NCBI GenBank assembly: GCA_963829995.1
Contig: CAWHKW010000031.1
Span: 434,001-498,000 of the forward strand
DNA: 64,000 nucleotides
Reading direction: 5' to 3'
DNA from: JACCZX01 sp963829995
GTDB taxonomy: Bacteria > Pseudomonadota > Gammaproteobacteria > Burkholderiales > Burkholderiaceae_F
A program made the position numbers and the translations under genes. Position 1 is the stretch's first letter; each line of letters begins with the position of its first letter. Positions 53,931 to 62,164 of the stretch are shown piece by piece. Below the pieces are notes generated by a model that saw only the letters and a list, made by a program, of their open reading frames with translations, did not search any database and was not told the origin of the DNA.

Positions 53931-55601
53931 TCATGCGTGCCAGCGGCGCTGAACCACTCTGAATCGGTTGGCTACGAACGCACTGTCGGTATAGCTTGCA
54001 TTGGCTGCCGGGTTGGCGCCGGTCGCGTGATAGTCCGAGAATGCAGCTGACTGATTGACGTAGACGTTGCTCAGCAGGTTGATCGACAGCGCAACACCGG
54101 CCCGCAATGTGGCTTCGGTCATCGCATCGATGACCTCCGGCTTCGTTGAATACAGCCCGACCGTCAGCGCCCCGCGCTCTCTTACAATTTTTTCGGACAG
54201 TGCAATGGCGGCCATGGCATCGGGCACCTTGACGATCAAGCTGATCGGGCCGAAACGCTCTTGCGCGTAAATCGACTCGTTGGCTGCATCGGTTTTCATC
54301 AACAGCGGCGTATGGACGTTGGCTGCTGGAAACTCGGCGTTATCGAGCTTGCGCGAAGCCAACACGATATCTGTTGAATGCGTCGCCAGCGCCGGCGCGT
54401 CTTCGATGCGTTTCAACGTGTCCGGTGATTGAATCGATCCAAGCACTGCGGTGGCGACCGCGGCATCGGACAACAGCTTGTCGACAGCTTTTCCAAGATC
54501 CGACGCAACGTCGTCGAAACTCTTGTGTCCCTCGTCGGTATCGATACCGCCGGCGGGAACAAAGATATCCTGCGTCGTCGTACACATTTGCCCCGAGTAC
54601 AAACTCAGTGTGAACGCTAGATTCTTCAACATCGCCTTGTAGTTGTCGGTCGATTCGATGACGACGTTGTTGACGCCGGCCAGCTCGGCGTAAACCTGCG
54701 CCTGCCGCGCGTTGTCGATCAACCAGCGCCCGAACGTAGTGCTGCCGGTAAAGTCGATCGAGCGGACGGCCGGATTGGTCGCCAGCGCCTGCGTCGCCTT
54801 CGAGTCGCTGGTAATTGCGAGCGAAACGAGGTTCGGATCGATATTGTTCTCGGCGAGCACTTCGCGCACGATGCGCACGCTGATCGCGGCCGGCAGAATT
54901 GCGTTCGGATGTGGTTTGACGATCACCGGATTGCCGGTCACCAACGCGGCAAACAAGCCAGGATAGGTGTTCCAAGTGGGGAACGTGCCGCAACCGATCA
55001 CCAGCGCGACACCACGGCCGACGATCTCGAAGCGCTTTTCCATCACCAGCGGCGGGTTCTTGCCTTGCGGCTTTTCCCAGCGCGCAGCGCTCGGCACCGA
55101 GCTCATTTCGCGGTACGCATACGCGACGGCTTCCAGCCCGCGGTCCTGCGCGTGCGGGCCGCCGGCCTGGAACGCCATCATCCAGCCTTGTCCGGTGGTC
55201 ACCATCACCGCATGGGCGATTTCGAAGCTCGCCTTGTTCAAACGCGCGAGTGCTTCGAGGCAAATGCCGGTTCGGCCTTCGACCCCGAGCTTCTGCCACG
55301 CCGGCATCGCAGCGAGCGCAGCATCGATCAACGCCTGCGGTTCGCACACGGGATACTCGACTTCGAGTGGAATGCCGTACGGTGAATGCTCGCTGGCCAG
55401 CCAGCCGATGCGTCCCGGCTGATCAAGCTCAAACTGGCGTCCCGCGTGACCTAGCGCTGCGGCTTTGCCTTCATCGTTCGCGGTTTCGCCGTAGACCTTC
55501 GGGCTGGGCTGCTCCGGATAAGCGCTCCAAAAGCCGCGCGTGCGCATGGCCTCGAGCGCGCCGTTAAGAACGTTGCGATGTTTCTCAAATAGCGGATGCA
55601 T
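53931..55601 (-). CDS. paaN: Phenylacetic acid degradation protein PaaN (aldehyde dehydrogenase type)
   Basis: An enzyme of 556 residues with an aldehyde-dehydrogenase fold, PaaN family. The catalytic Cys is in SGQMCTTTQDIF and the FTGSTTFGRWL motif is present. The start is the ATG giving MHPLFEKHRNVLNGALEA; a GTG 19 codons upstream lacks family character. It oxidises the semialdehyde from ring opening. Unlike E. coli PaaZ it has no C-terminal MaoC-type hydratase, so oxepin-CoA hydrolysis must be done by another protein. It is divergent from paaG, and a palindrome lies upstream. Confidence 0.9.
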   Translation of the reverse strand: MHPLFEKHRNVLNGALEAMRTRGFWSAYPEQPSPKVYGETANDEGKAAALGHAGRQFELDQPGRIGWLASEHSPYGIPLEVEYPVCEPQALIDAALAAMPAWQKLGVEGRTGICLEALARLNKASFEIAHAVMVTTGQGWMMAFQAGGPHAQDRGLEAVAYAYREMSSVPSAARWEKPQGKNPPLVMEKRFEIVGRGVALVIGCGTFPTWNTYPGLFAALVTGNPVIVKPHPNAILPAAISVRIVREVLAENNIDPNLVSLAITSDSKATQALATNPAVRSIDFTGSTTFGRWLIDNARQAQVYAELAGVNNVVIESTDNYKAMLKNLAFTLSLYSGQMCTTTQDIFVPAGGIDTDEGHKSFDDVASDLGKAVDKLLSDAAVATAVLGSIQSPDTLKRIEDAPALATHSTDIVLASRKLDNAEFPAANVHTPLLMKTDAANESIYAQERFGPISLIVKVPDAMAAIALSEKIVRERGALTVGLYSTKPEVIDAMTEATLRAGVALSINLLSNVYVNQSAAFSDYHATGANPAANASYTDSAFVANRFRVVQRRWHA

Positions 55602-55641
55602 GTAGCGGGTTTGGCATTTCGGGAAGTCGAAGCTACTATTG

Positions 55642-55659
55642 ATTGAACGGTCGGTCAAT
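55642..55659. promoter_or_regulatory. Candidate TetR-type operator between paaN and paaG
   Basis: ATTGAACGGTCGGTCAAT is an imperfect palindrome (14 of 18 positions symmetrical) between the divergent paaN and paaG genes. Its ACGGTCGGT core resembles operators of TetR regulators of aromatic-acid catabolism, including the PaaR type. The window also contains such a regulator gene at 61502. That it binds here is inference. Confidence 0.5.
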
Positions 55660-55681
55660 TAATGCGCGCAGTTACTTCACC

Positions 55682-56476
55682 ATGACGGATTTCGAGTCGA
55701 TCAAGGTCGATGTTACAGACGGCATCGCGACGCTGACGCTGAATCGTCCCGAGCGGCTGAACAGCTTCACGGTGGCGATGCACGGCGAAGTGCGCGCGGC
55801 GCTCGACGCTATTGCAGCCAATCGAGCGATCCGCTGCTTCGTTTTGACGGGAGCCGGCCGCGGATTCTGCGCGGGCCAGGATCTGTCCGATCGAGCGGTC
55901 AAACCGGATGCTGAAGGTGTCGATCTCGGCGCCTCGATAGAGAATTACTACAAGCCGCTGCTGCAGCGTCTGCGCGCGTTACCGATGCCGACCATCGCAG
56001 CTGTCAACGGTGTGGCTGCCGGCGCGGGCGCAAACATCCCGTTTGCGTGCGACCTGGTGTACGCCGCTCAAAGTGCGAGTTTTATTCAGTCGTTTTCAAA
56101 GCTGGGTCTAGTGCCCGATTGCGGCGGAACGTGGTGGCTGCCTCGCCTGATTGGTCCGGCGCGTGCGATGGGGCTCACTTTGCTGGGCGAGAAGTTGACG
56201 GCGACGCAGGCGGCGGACTGGGGTTTGATCTGGCGCTGTGTCGAGGACGATGAATTGATGCCAACCGTCAGGACGGTGGCGCTTCAACTCGCAGCCGGTC
56301 CAACACGCGGCTACGTACGCACGCGACAGGCGATCGACGCGGCGATGTTGTTGCCGTTCGATGGCGCGCTCGATATCGAGCGCGATTACCAACGCGAGCT
56401 GGGCCGATCGAACGACTATCGCGAGGGCGTGTCCGCCTTCATTGAAAAGCGCGCGGCACACTTTACGGGTCAATGA
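55682..56476 (+). CDS. paaG: Enoyl-CoA hydratase/isomerase, 1,2-epoxyphenylacetyl-CoA isomerase
   Basis: A crotonase-fold enzyme of 264 residues. It is expected to turn the ring-1,2-epoxide of phenylacetyl-CoA into the oxepin. GAGRGFCAGQDLSDR (first oxyanion loop), AAVNGVAAGAGANIPFACDL (second), and LGLVPDCGGTWWLPRL with the catalytic Asp are typical of PaaG/BadI-like enzymes. The start was set at the ATG giving MTDFESIKVD; an ATG 13 codons upstream overlaps the operator region. It is the first gene of the plus-strand paa operon. Confidence 0.92.
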   Translation: MTDFESIKVDVTDGIATLTLNRPERLNSFTVAMHGEVRAALDAIAANRAIRCFVLTGAGRGFCAGQDLSDRAVKPDAEGVDLGASIENYYKPLLQRLRALPMPTIAAVNGVAAGAGANIPFACDLVYAAQSASFIQSFSKLGLVPDCGGTWWLPRLIGPARAMGLTLLGEKLTATQAADWGLIWRCVEDDELMPTVRTVALQLAAGPTRGYVRTRQAIDAAMLLPFDGALDIERDYQRELGRSNDYREGVSAFIEKRAAHFTGQ

Positions 56477-56922
56477 TGGATGACAGACAACCGAAGAAAG
56501 GACAAGCGATCGCCGAAGCCGTGCGCGACCGCATGTTCTCTGAGGATGCGGCGTCGCGAGCTCTCGGAATGCAGGTCGAAGCGGTCGGTCCGGGGTTTTC
56601 GAAATTGTCGATGACGGTGCGGCCCGACATGCTGAACGGCTTCAAGACATGTCATGGCGGCTTCATTGCAACCCTGGCGGATTCGGCGTTTGCTTTCGCC
56701 TGCAACAGCCATAACGAAGTGACCGTCGCGTCGGGCATCGTCGTCGATTTCCTGGCACCGGTGTACGAAGGCGATGTGCTTCGGGCGGAATGTCATGAGG
56801 TCGCGCTGACTGGCCGCACCGGCGTGTACGACATCACGGTCACCAATCAACACGGCAAGGCAGTCGTCGTGATGCGAGGCCGCTCGCACACGATGAAGGG
56901 CAAGGCGGTGGTGGATCTGTGA
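56473..56922 (+). CDS. paaI: Hydroxyphenylacetyl-CoA thioesterase PaaI
   Basis: A hotdog-fold thioesterase of 149 residues. NGFKTCHGGFIATLADSAFAFACNSHNEVTVASG is the PaaI pattern, with the catalytic Asp in ADSAF. It removes CoA from stray ring-hydroxylated products to stop CoA being trapped. It overlaps paaG by 4 bases and paaK by 1, indicating coupling. Confidence 0.94.
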   Translation: MMDDRQPKKGQAIAEAVRDRMFSEDAASRALGMQVEAVGPGFSKLSMTVRPDMLNGFKTCHGGFIATLADSAFAFACNSHNEVTVASGIVVDFLAPVYEGDVLRAECHEVALTGRTGVYDITVTNQHGKAVVVMRGRSHTMKGKAVVDL

Positions 56923-58226
56923 TGGCAGAGGAAGCCGAACTTGAGCCCATTGAGCGCGCAAGCCGAAGCGAGCTTCAAGCGTTGCAGCTCGACCGGCTGC
57001 GCTGGACGCTCGCGCACGCTTACAGCAACGTGCCGCATTACCGAGCGAAATTCGACAAGGCCCGTGTCAGTCCCTCCGACCTCAAGTCGCTGACTGATCT
57101 CGCTCGATTTCCATTCACCACCAAGCATGATCTGCGCGATACCTATCCGTTCGGCATGTTCGCGGTGCCGCAGGAAAAAGTCGTGCGTATTCACGCGTCG
57201 AGCGGCACGACCGGCAAGCCAACTGTCGTCGGTTACACCGCAAAGGACATCGAAACCTGGGCCGGCGTCATGGCGCGCTCGATTCGTGCCGCCGGTGGCA
57301 GGCGCGGCGACATCATTCACGTCGCGTACGGCTACGGCCTTTTTACCGGCGGCTTGGGTGCGCACTACGGCGCGGAGAAACTCGGCTGTACGGTAGTTCC
57401 CGTGTCAGGCGGCATGACCGAGCGCCAGGTACAACTGATCGTCGACTTCAAGCCGAAGATCATCATGGTGACGCCGTCGTACATGCTGGCGATCGTCGAA
57501 GAAATGCAAAGGCAGGGGGTTGATCCGAAGACCTGCGCGCTGCGGATCGGCATCTTCGGCGCCGAGCCGTGGACCGCGGCGATGCGCGCGGCAATTGAAA
57601 CCAAGACGTCGCTCGATGCGATCGATATTTACGGGCTGTCCGAAATCATCGGCCCGGGTGTGGCGCAGGAATGCATCGAGACCAAAGATGGTCTTACGGT
57701 CTGGGAGGATCACTTTTACCCCGAGATCATCGATCCAGACAGTGGCGAAGTGGTGTCGGAGGGAGAAAAAGGCGAGCTGGTCTTCACGTCGTTGACGAAG
57801 GAAGCGCTGCCGATGATCCGTTATCGAACGCGCGACTTGACGCGGCTGCTGCCTCCGACCGCACGCAGCATGCGGCGCATCGAGAAGATCACCGGCCGCT
57901 CGGACGACATGTTGATCATTCGCGGCGTCAATCTGTTCCCGACGCAGATCGAAGAGCTGATTTTGAAGCAGCCCGAACTCGAACCGCATTACACACTTGA
58001 AGTCACGCGGCCTGCGAATCTCGACGAACTGACCGTGCATGTCGAGATGGGCTCGCAACTCGCGAGCGGCAGCCGGGATGCGCGGCGCGCCGCTGCGCAA
58101 AAGCTCGAGCATGCGATCAAGGCCTATGTCGGTTTGTCGGCGAGCGCGCAGCTCGCGATGCCGATGGCGATCGAGCGCTCGCTGGGCAAGGCCAAGCGCA
58201 TCGTTGATCGGCGCTCGGACAAGTAA
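56922..58226 (+). CDS. paaK: Phenylacetate--CoA ligase
   Basis: It activates phenylacetate to phenylacetyl-CoA with ATP, the first step of the pathway. The 434 residues include the ANL signature HASSGTTGKPTVVGYT, the FGAEPWTAAMR block, YGLSEIIGPGVAQEC and the C-terminal RSDDMLIIRGVNLFPTQIEE. The ATG at 56922 overlaps the paaI stop; a GTG one codon earlier is an alternative. The normal length is about 430-440. Confidence 0.96.
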   Translation: MAEEAELEPIERASRSELQALQLDRLRWTLAHAYSNVPHYRAKFDKARVSPSDLKSLTDLARFPFTTKHDLRDTYPFGMFAVPQEKVVRIHASSGTTGKPTVVGYTAKDIETWAGVMARSIRAAGGRRGDIIHVAYGYGLFTGGLGAHYGAEKLGCTVVPVSGGMTERQVQLIVDFKPKIIMVTPSYMLAIVEEMQRQGVDPKTCALRIGIFGAEPWTAAMRAAIETKTSLDAIDIYGLSEIIGPGVAQECIETKDGLTVWEDHFYPEIIDPDSGEVVSEGEKGELVFTSLTKEALPMIRYRTRDLTRLLPPTARSMRRIEKITGRSDDMLIIRGVNLFPTQIEELILKQPELEPHYTLEVTRPANLDELTVHVEMGSQLASGSRDARRAAAQKLEHAIKAYVGLSASAQLAMPMAIERSLGKAKRIVDRRSDK

Positions 58227-58237
58227 GAGGAGTAACT

Positions 58238-59237
58238 ATGTACACCCAGGCGATGGACATTCCGTCCGGCGACCGCGACGAAGCGCTCGGTTAAGACTGA
58301 TGAGCAATATGAGGCCGAATTCGAAGCCAAGCTCGCGCGCGGCGACTTCATCGAACCGAAGGACTGGATGCCCGAGCGCTATCGAAAGACGCTGATCCGG
58401 CAGATCAGCCAGCACGCGCACTCGGAGATTGTCGGCATGCTGCCAGAAGGCGGCTGGATCACCCGTGCCCCGACTCTCGAGCGCAAGTGCATCCTGCTGG
58501 CCAAGGTGCAGGATGAAGCCGGCCACGGCATGTATCTGTATTCAGCCGCAGAAACCCTCGGCGTGTCACGCGACGAGTTGATCGAAGCTTTGCACACTGG
58601 CAAGGCCAAGTATTCGTCGATCTTCAACTACCCGACCAAGACATGGGCCGATATCGGCGTCGTCGGCTGGCTGGTCGATGGCGCGGCGATCATGAATCAG
58701 ATTCCATTGACACGCTGCTCGTACGGGCCGTACGCACGCGCGATGATTCGCGTGTGCAAGGAAGAGTCGTTTCATCAGAGACAGGGTTACGACCTGCTGC
58801 TGACCTTGATGAAGGGCTCGGAGGATCAGCGTGCGATGGTGCAGGATGCCGTTAACCGCTGGTGGTGGCCGTCGCTGATGATGTTCGGCCCGCACGACAG
58901 CGAATCGACCCACAGCGGCGACTCGATGAAGTGGGGCATCAAGCGCATCAGCAACGACGAGCTGCGGCAGAAGTTCGTCGACGCCACGGTGCCGCAAGCG
59001 CAACTGCTGGGCGTAACGCTGCCCGATCCCGATCTGAAGTTCGACGACGCGACGGGTCACTGGACCTTCGGACCGATCGACTGGAACGAATTCTGGAACG
59101 TCGTCAACGGCAAGGGCCAGTGCAATGAGGAGCGCCTGGCCGACCGCATCAGGGCTTGGGAAGACGGCGCGTGGGTGCGCGAAGCGGCGCTGGCACACGC
59201 GCACAGAAAGCGCCATCGCGATTGCGTAGCGGCATGA
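58238..59237 (+). CDS. paaA: Ring-1,2-phenylacetyl-CoA epoxidase, catalytic subunit (N-terminal frameshift)
   Basis: The di-iron oxygenase subunit that epoxidises phenylacetyl-CoA. Iron-ligand motifs are visible: KVQDEAGHGMYLY and CKEESFHQRQGYD. The gene starts at ATG 58238 (MYTQAMDIPSGDRDEAL) behind AAGAGGAG, then the frame breaks near 58290; adding one base yields KTDEQYEAEFEAKL and the rest is intact to 59237, about 332 residues. Adding a base is a simple fix, so a sequencing error is likely; as written, translation would stop after 18 residues. Confidence 0.9.
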
Positions 59238-59371
59238 CGACGCAAGCACGGCGCCTTTCGAATGGGGGTTCCAAGGGGGCAGCCGCCCCTTTGCATCTTC
59301 ATACTGCCCTGCGGCCAGTCGCCACACCGAAGCTGCGGTCGCAGCGGTAGAAACAAGAGGGAGAAGGAAAA

Positions 59372-59665
59372 GTGTCCAGCAATCGCCGCGACTGGCCTTT
59401 ATGGGAAGTCTTTATCCGCAGCCGCAACGGCCTGGATCACAAGCATTGCGGCAGCGTTCATGCGGCCGACCCTTCGATGGCCCTGAAAAATGCGCGCGAT
59501 GTGTTCACTCGGCGCATGGAAGGGGTCAGTGTGTGGGTCGTTCGCGCCGACGACATCGTTGCGAGCGATCCGGATGCGAAGCCAGAAATGTTCGATCCCG
59601 CCGAAGACAAGATCTACCGGCATCCGACGTTCTATACGTTGCCGGATGAAGTCAATCACATGTGA
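59372..59665 (+). CDS. paaB: Ring-1,2-phenylacetyl-CoA epoxidase subunit PaaB
   Basis: A small subunit of the epoxidase complex, 97 residues. WPLWEVFIRSRNGLDHKHCGSVHA and the HPTFYTLPDEVNHM end are characteristic. The GTG start has GGGAGAAGG upstream. PaaB bridges PaaAC units, as known from E. coli. The preceding 134-base gap after paaA holds a hairpin, AAGGGGG / CCCCTT near 59273-59293, which might lower transcription of later genes; otherwise nothing is seen. Confidence 0.95.
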   Translation: MSSNRRDWPLWEVFIRSRNGLDHKHCGSVHAADPSMALKNARDVFTRRMEGVSVWVVRADDIVASDPDAKPEMFDPAEDKIYRHPTFYTLPDEVNHM

Positions 59666-60426
59666 TGGCAGCATCGATGTCCGTGGAGAACGAAGCTCGG
59701 CTTGAATATGTGCTTCGCATCGCCGACTCTTCGTTGATTCTTGGCCATCGGCTCTCCGAATGGTGCGGTCACGGCCCGGTGATCGAGGAAGACATCGCGC
59801 TGACTAACGTGGCGCTTGATCTGATCGGTCAGGCGCGTTCGCTGTATGCATACGCCGGTGCAATAGAGGGCCGAGGCCGAAGCGAGGATCAGCTTGCGTT
59901 CGAGCGTAACGAAAGCGAGTTCCGCAACGTCACGATCGCCGAGCTGCCGAACGGTGACTACGGTTTCACGATCCTGCGTAATTTTCTGTTCCTCGCGTTT
60001 CAGCGCGAGCTGTGGGCAGCGCTTCAGGCGTCCTCCGAAGTTCGATTCTCCGAGATTGCGCGCAAGAGCCTGACCGAAACCCGGTATCACGTGCAGCACG
60101 CATCGGATTGGGTAATTCGGCTGGGCGACGGCACCGACGAATCGCATGCGCGTATGCAGCGCGCGCTCGACGCGCTGTGGCCGTATACCGCGGAATTTTT
60201 CAGTGCATCGGCGATCGACGATACCGACGCCGGCCCTGCATGGTCGGCGTTCGAAAGCGGATGGTTGTCCGCCGTTCGCCCGGTGCTCGATGTCGCCACG
60301 TTACAGATTCCGGGTCGAACCTCCTTTGTATCCCACGGCAAAGCGGGAATCCATAGCGAGCACATGACACCTTTGCTTGCGGAGATGCAGCATCTGCAGC
60401 GCGCCTACCCGAACTGCGACTGGTGA
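59665..60426 (+). CDS. paaC: Ring-1,2-phenylacetyl-CoA epoxidase subunit PaaC
   Basis: A ferritin-fold structural subunit of 253 residues that partners PaaA. HRLSEWCGHGPVIEEDIALTNVALDLIGQAR near the N-terminus and KSLTETRYHVQHASDWVIRLGDGTDESHARMQ are family features. The ATG shares a base with the paaB stop. The stop overlaps paaE directly: paaD, which usually lies between paaC and paaE, is absent. Confidence 0.95.
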   Translation: MAASMSVENEARLEYVLRIADSSLILGHRLSEWCGHGPVIEEDIALTNVALDLIGQARSLYAYAGAIEGRGRSEDQLAFERNESEFRNVTIAELPNGDYGFTILRNFLFLAFQRELWAALQASSEVRFSEIARKSLTETRYHVQHASDWVIRLGDGTDESHARMQRALDALWPYTAEFFSASAIDDTDAGPAWSAFESGWLSAVRPVLDVATLQIPGRTSFVSHGKAGIHSEHMTPLLAEMQHLQRAYPNCDW

Positions 60427-61490
60427 TGACACCGAAATATCACAGTCTGCGCATTGCCGAGGTTCGGCCGGAGACGCCCGAGTGCATCAGCGTGAAGTTC
60501 GACCTTCCGCCCGAGCTCGAGTCCGAGTATCGGTTTGTGCAAGGACAGCACATTGGATTGCGCGCCACGCTGGAAGGTGAAGAGTTGCGACGCTCGTACT
60601 CTATCTGTTCCGGTGTCGACGACAACGAGATTCGGGTCGCGATTAAGAAGGTCGGTGGCGGCAAATTTTCGCTTTGGGCCAACGAGGCGCTGAAGGCTGG
60701 CGATCAGATCGATGTGATGACGCCCGAGGGCCGGTTCTTCACAGCGCTCGATTCCGCAAAAGGCAAGCACTACGCCGCATTTGTCGCCGGCAGCGGAATA
60801 ACGCCGGTGTTGTCGCTGATTCGCACGACACTTGCGCGCGAGCCGAAGTCGCGTTTCACACTGGTGTACGGCAATCGGCGTCAGTCATCGGTGATGTTTC
60901 ACGAAGCGCTCGAGGATGTGAAAGACCGCTATCTGACGCGCTTTCGCCTGTACAACGTTTTTTCGCGCGAAGCGCAGGAGGTCGAGCTGTTCAACGGTCG
61001 GATCGATGCCGCCAAGGTCAATCAGTTCCTCGAAACGCTGGTTCCGCCCGACACAATCGACGAGGCGTTCGTCTGCGGGCCGCTGACGATGATCGATGAA
61101 GTCGAGGTCGCGCTAGTCGCTGCCGGCGTACCTGCACAGCATGTGCATGTGGAGCGGTTCGGCATTCCGAGCGAGACCGCCCAGACGATCGATGACGCCG
61201 AAGCTGCACAGTCGCACATCGAGCTGATAGTCGACGGCGTCAAGCGCGAAGTGGACTTTATGCCGGGGCAACACTCGATTCTTGACGCCGGCCGTGCCGC
61301 AGGCATCGATCTGCCGTTTTCATGCAAGGGCGGCATGTGCAGTACGTGCCGTGCCAAAGTGCTCGACGGGCAGGTAAAGATGGCGAAGAACTACGCTCTC
61401 GAGCCGCATGAAGTGGCGCAAGGTTTTGTGCTGACCTGCCAGTCTTACCCGCTGACCGACCGAGTCGTGATCTCGTACGACGCAAGATGA
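60426..61490 (+). CDS. paaE: Ring-1,2-phenylacetyl-CoA epoxidase reductase PaaE
   Basis: It transfers electrons from NADPH through FAD and a 2Fe-2S centre to PaaA. The 354 residues have an N-terminal FAD-binding domain (LRRSYSICSG), an NAD domain (AGSGITPVLSLIRT) and a C-terminal ferredoxin domain with CKGGMCSTCRAKV and a fourth Cys in VLTCQ. The ATG shares a base with the paaC stop. All four Fe-S Cys are present although paaD, implicated in its maturation, is not in the operon. Confidence 0.95.
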   Translation: MTPKYHSLRIAEVRPETPECISVKFDLPPELESEYRFVQGQHIGLRATLEGEELRRSYSICSGVDDNEIRVAIKKVGGGKFSLWANEALKAGDQIDVMTPEGRFFTALDSAKGKHYAAFVAGSGITPVLSLIRTTLAREPKSRFTLVYGNRRQSSVMFHEALEDVKDRYLTRFRLYNVFSREAQEVELFNGRIDAAKVNQFLETLVPPDTIDEAFVCGPLTMIDEVEVALVAAGVPAQHVHVERFGIPSETAQTIDDAEAAQSHIELIVDGVKREVDFMPGQHSILDAGRAAGIDLPFSCKGGMCSTCRAKVLDGQVKMAKNYALEPHEVAQGFVLTCQSYPLTDRVVISYDAR

Positions 61491-61501
61491 GATAGCCCCT
61501 T

Positions 61502-62164
61502 ATGGCCAGAACAAAAGCCGCCAGCTTCGACACGCAGCGCGCAGCGATTCGCGATGCGGCGGCGCGTGAGTTTGCGGACAAGGGTTACGCCGCCGCAACG
61601 ATCGCGGATATTGCGCGTACATGCGGCGTATCGAAGGCGTTGATGTATCACTATTACCGCGACAAGGAGCACCTGCTGGCCGACATCGCCGAAAGCTATA
61701 TCGAGCGGCTGCAGGCGATCATCGATCAGGTGCGTGCCGAGTCGCTGCCGCCAGCCGCACACTTGCGGCGCCTGATCGAGCTGTTCATGGCCGAATACGA
61801 ACACTCCGCGGCGCGCCACCGCGTTCTGGTGCAGGACGTCAAGTATCTGCAGCGAGCGCATCGGTCGCGCGTGCTGGCGAAGGAGCGCAAGGTCGTGCTG
61901 GGTTACGCCAATGTCGTCAAGAAGCTCGCGCCGCAGAGCGATCGCGACGACCTGATCAAGCCGTTGACGATGATGCTGTTCGGCATGATCAACTGGACGT
62001 TCACCTGGTTCAAGGAACGCGGTCCGTTGTCTTACGCGGACATGGCGCCGGTGGTTGCTGATCTATTTTTGGGCGGCATTGCGCGCGTGCGAGCCCCGGC
62101 GCAGACGCGCAAGCAACGTCCGCACGCAGACCGCGCTACCGCGGCCACCAGGGCGACTGCATGA
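61502..62164 (+). CDS. paaR: TetR family transcriptional regulator of the paa cluster
   Basis: A 220-residue regulator with an N-terminal TetR helix-turn-helix (FADKGYAAATIADIARTCGVSKALMYHYYRDKEHLLADI) and a ligand domain of the TetR_C type. Its place between paaE and the thiolase, plus a palindrome at 55642-55659, points to a PaaR-like repressor lifted by phenylacetyl-CoA; this is inference. The C-terminal 25 residues are Arg/Ala-rich. It overlaps the thiolase gene by 4 bases. Confidence 0.85.
   Translation: MARTKAASFDTQRAAIRDAAAREFADKGYAAATIADIARTCGVSKALMYHYYRDKEHLLADIAESYIERLQAIIDQVRAESLPPAAHLRRLIELFMAEYEHSAARHRVLVQDVKYLQRAHRSRVLAKERKVVLGYANVVKKLAPQSDRDDLIKPLTMMLFGMINWTFTWFKERGPLSYADMAPVVADLFLGGIARVRAPAQTRKQRPHADRATAATRATA

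Noticed and set aside
59238..59371. Hidden gene or paaD relic between paaA and paaB
   Set aside because: No frame resembles PaaD (no Cys-rich DUF59 pattern); only a GC hairpin and a ribosome site are seen.
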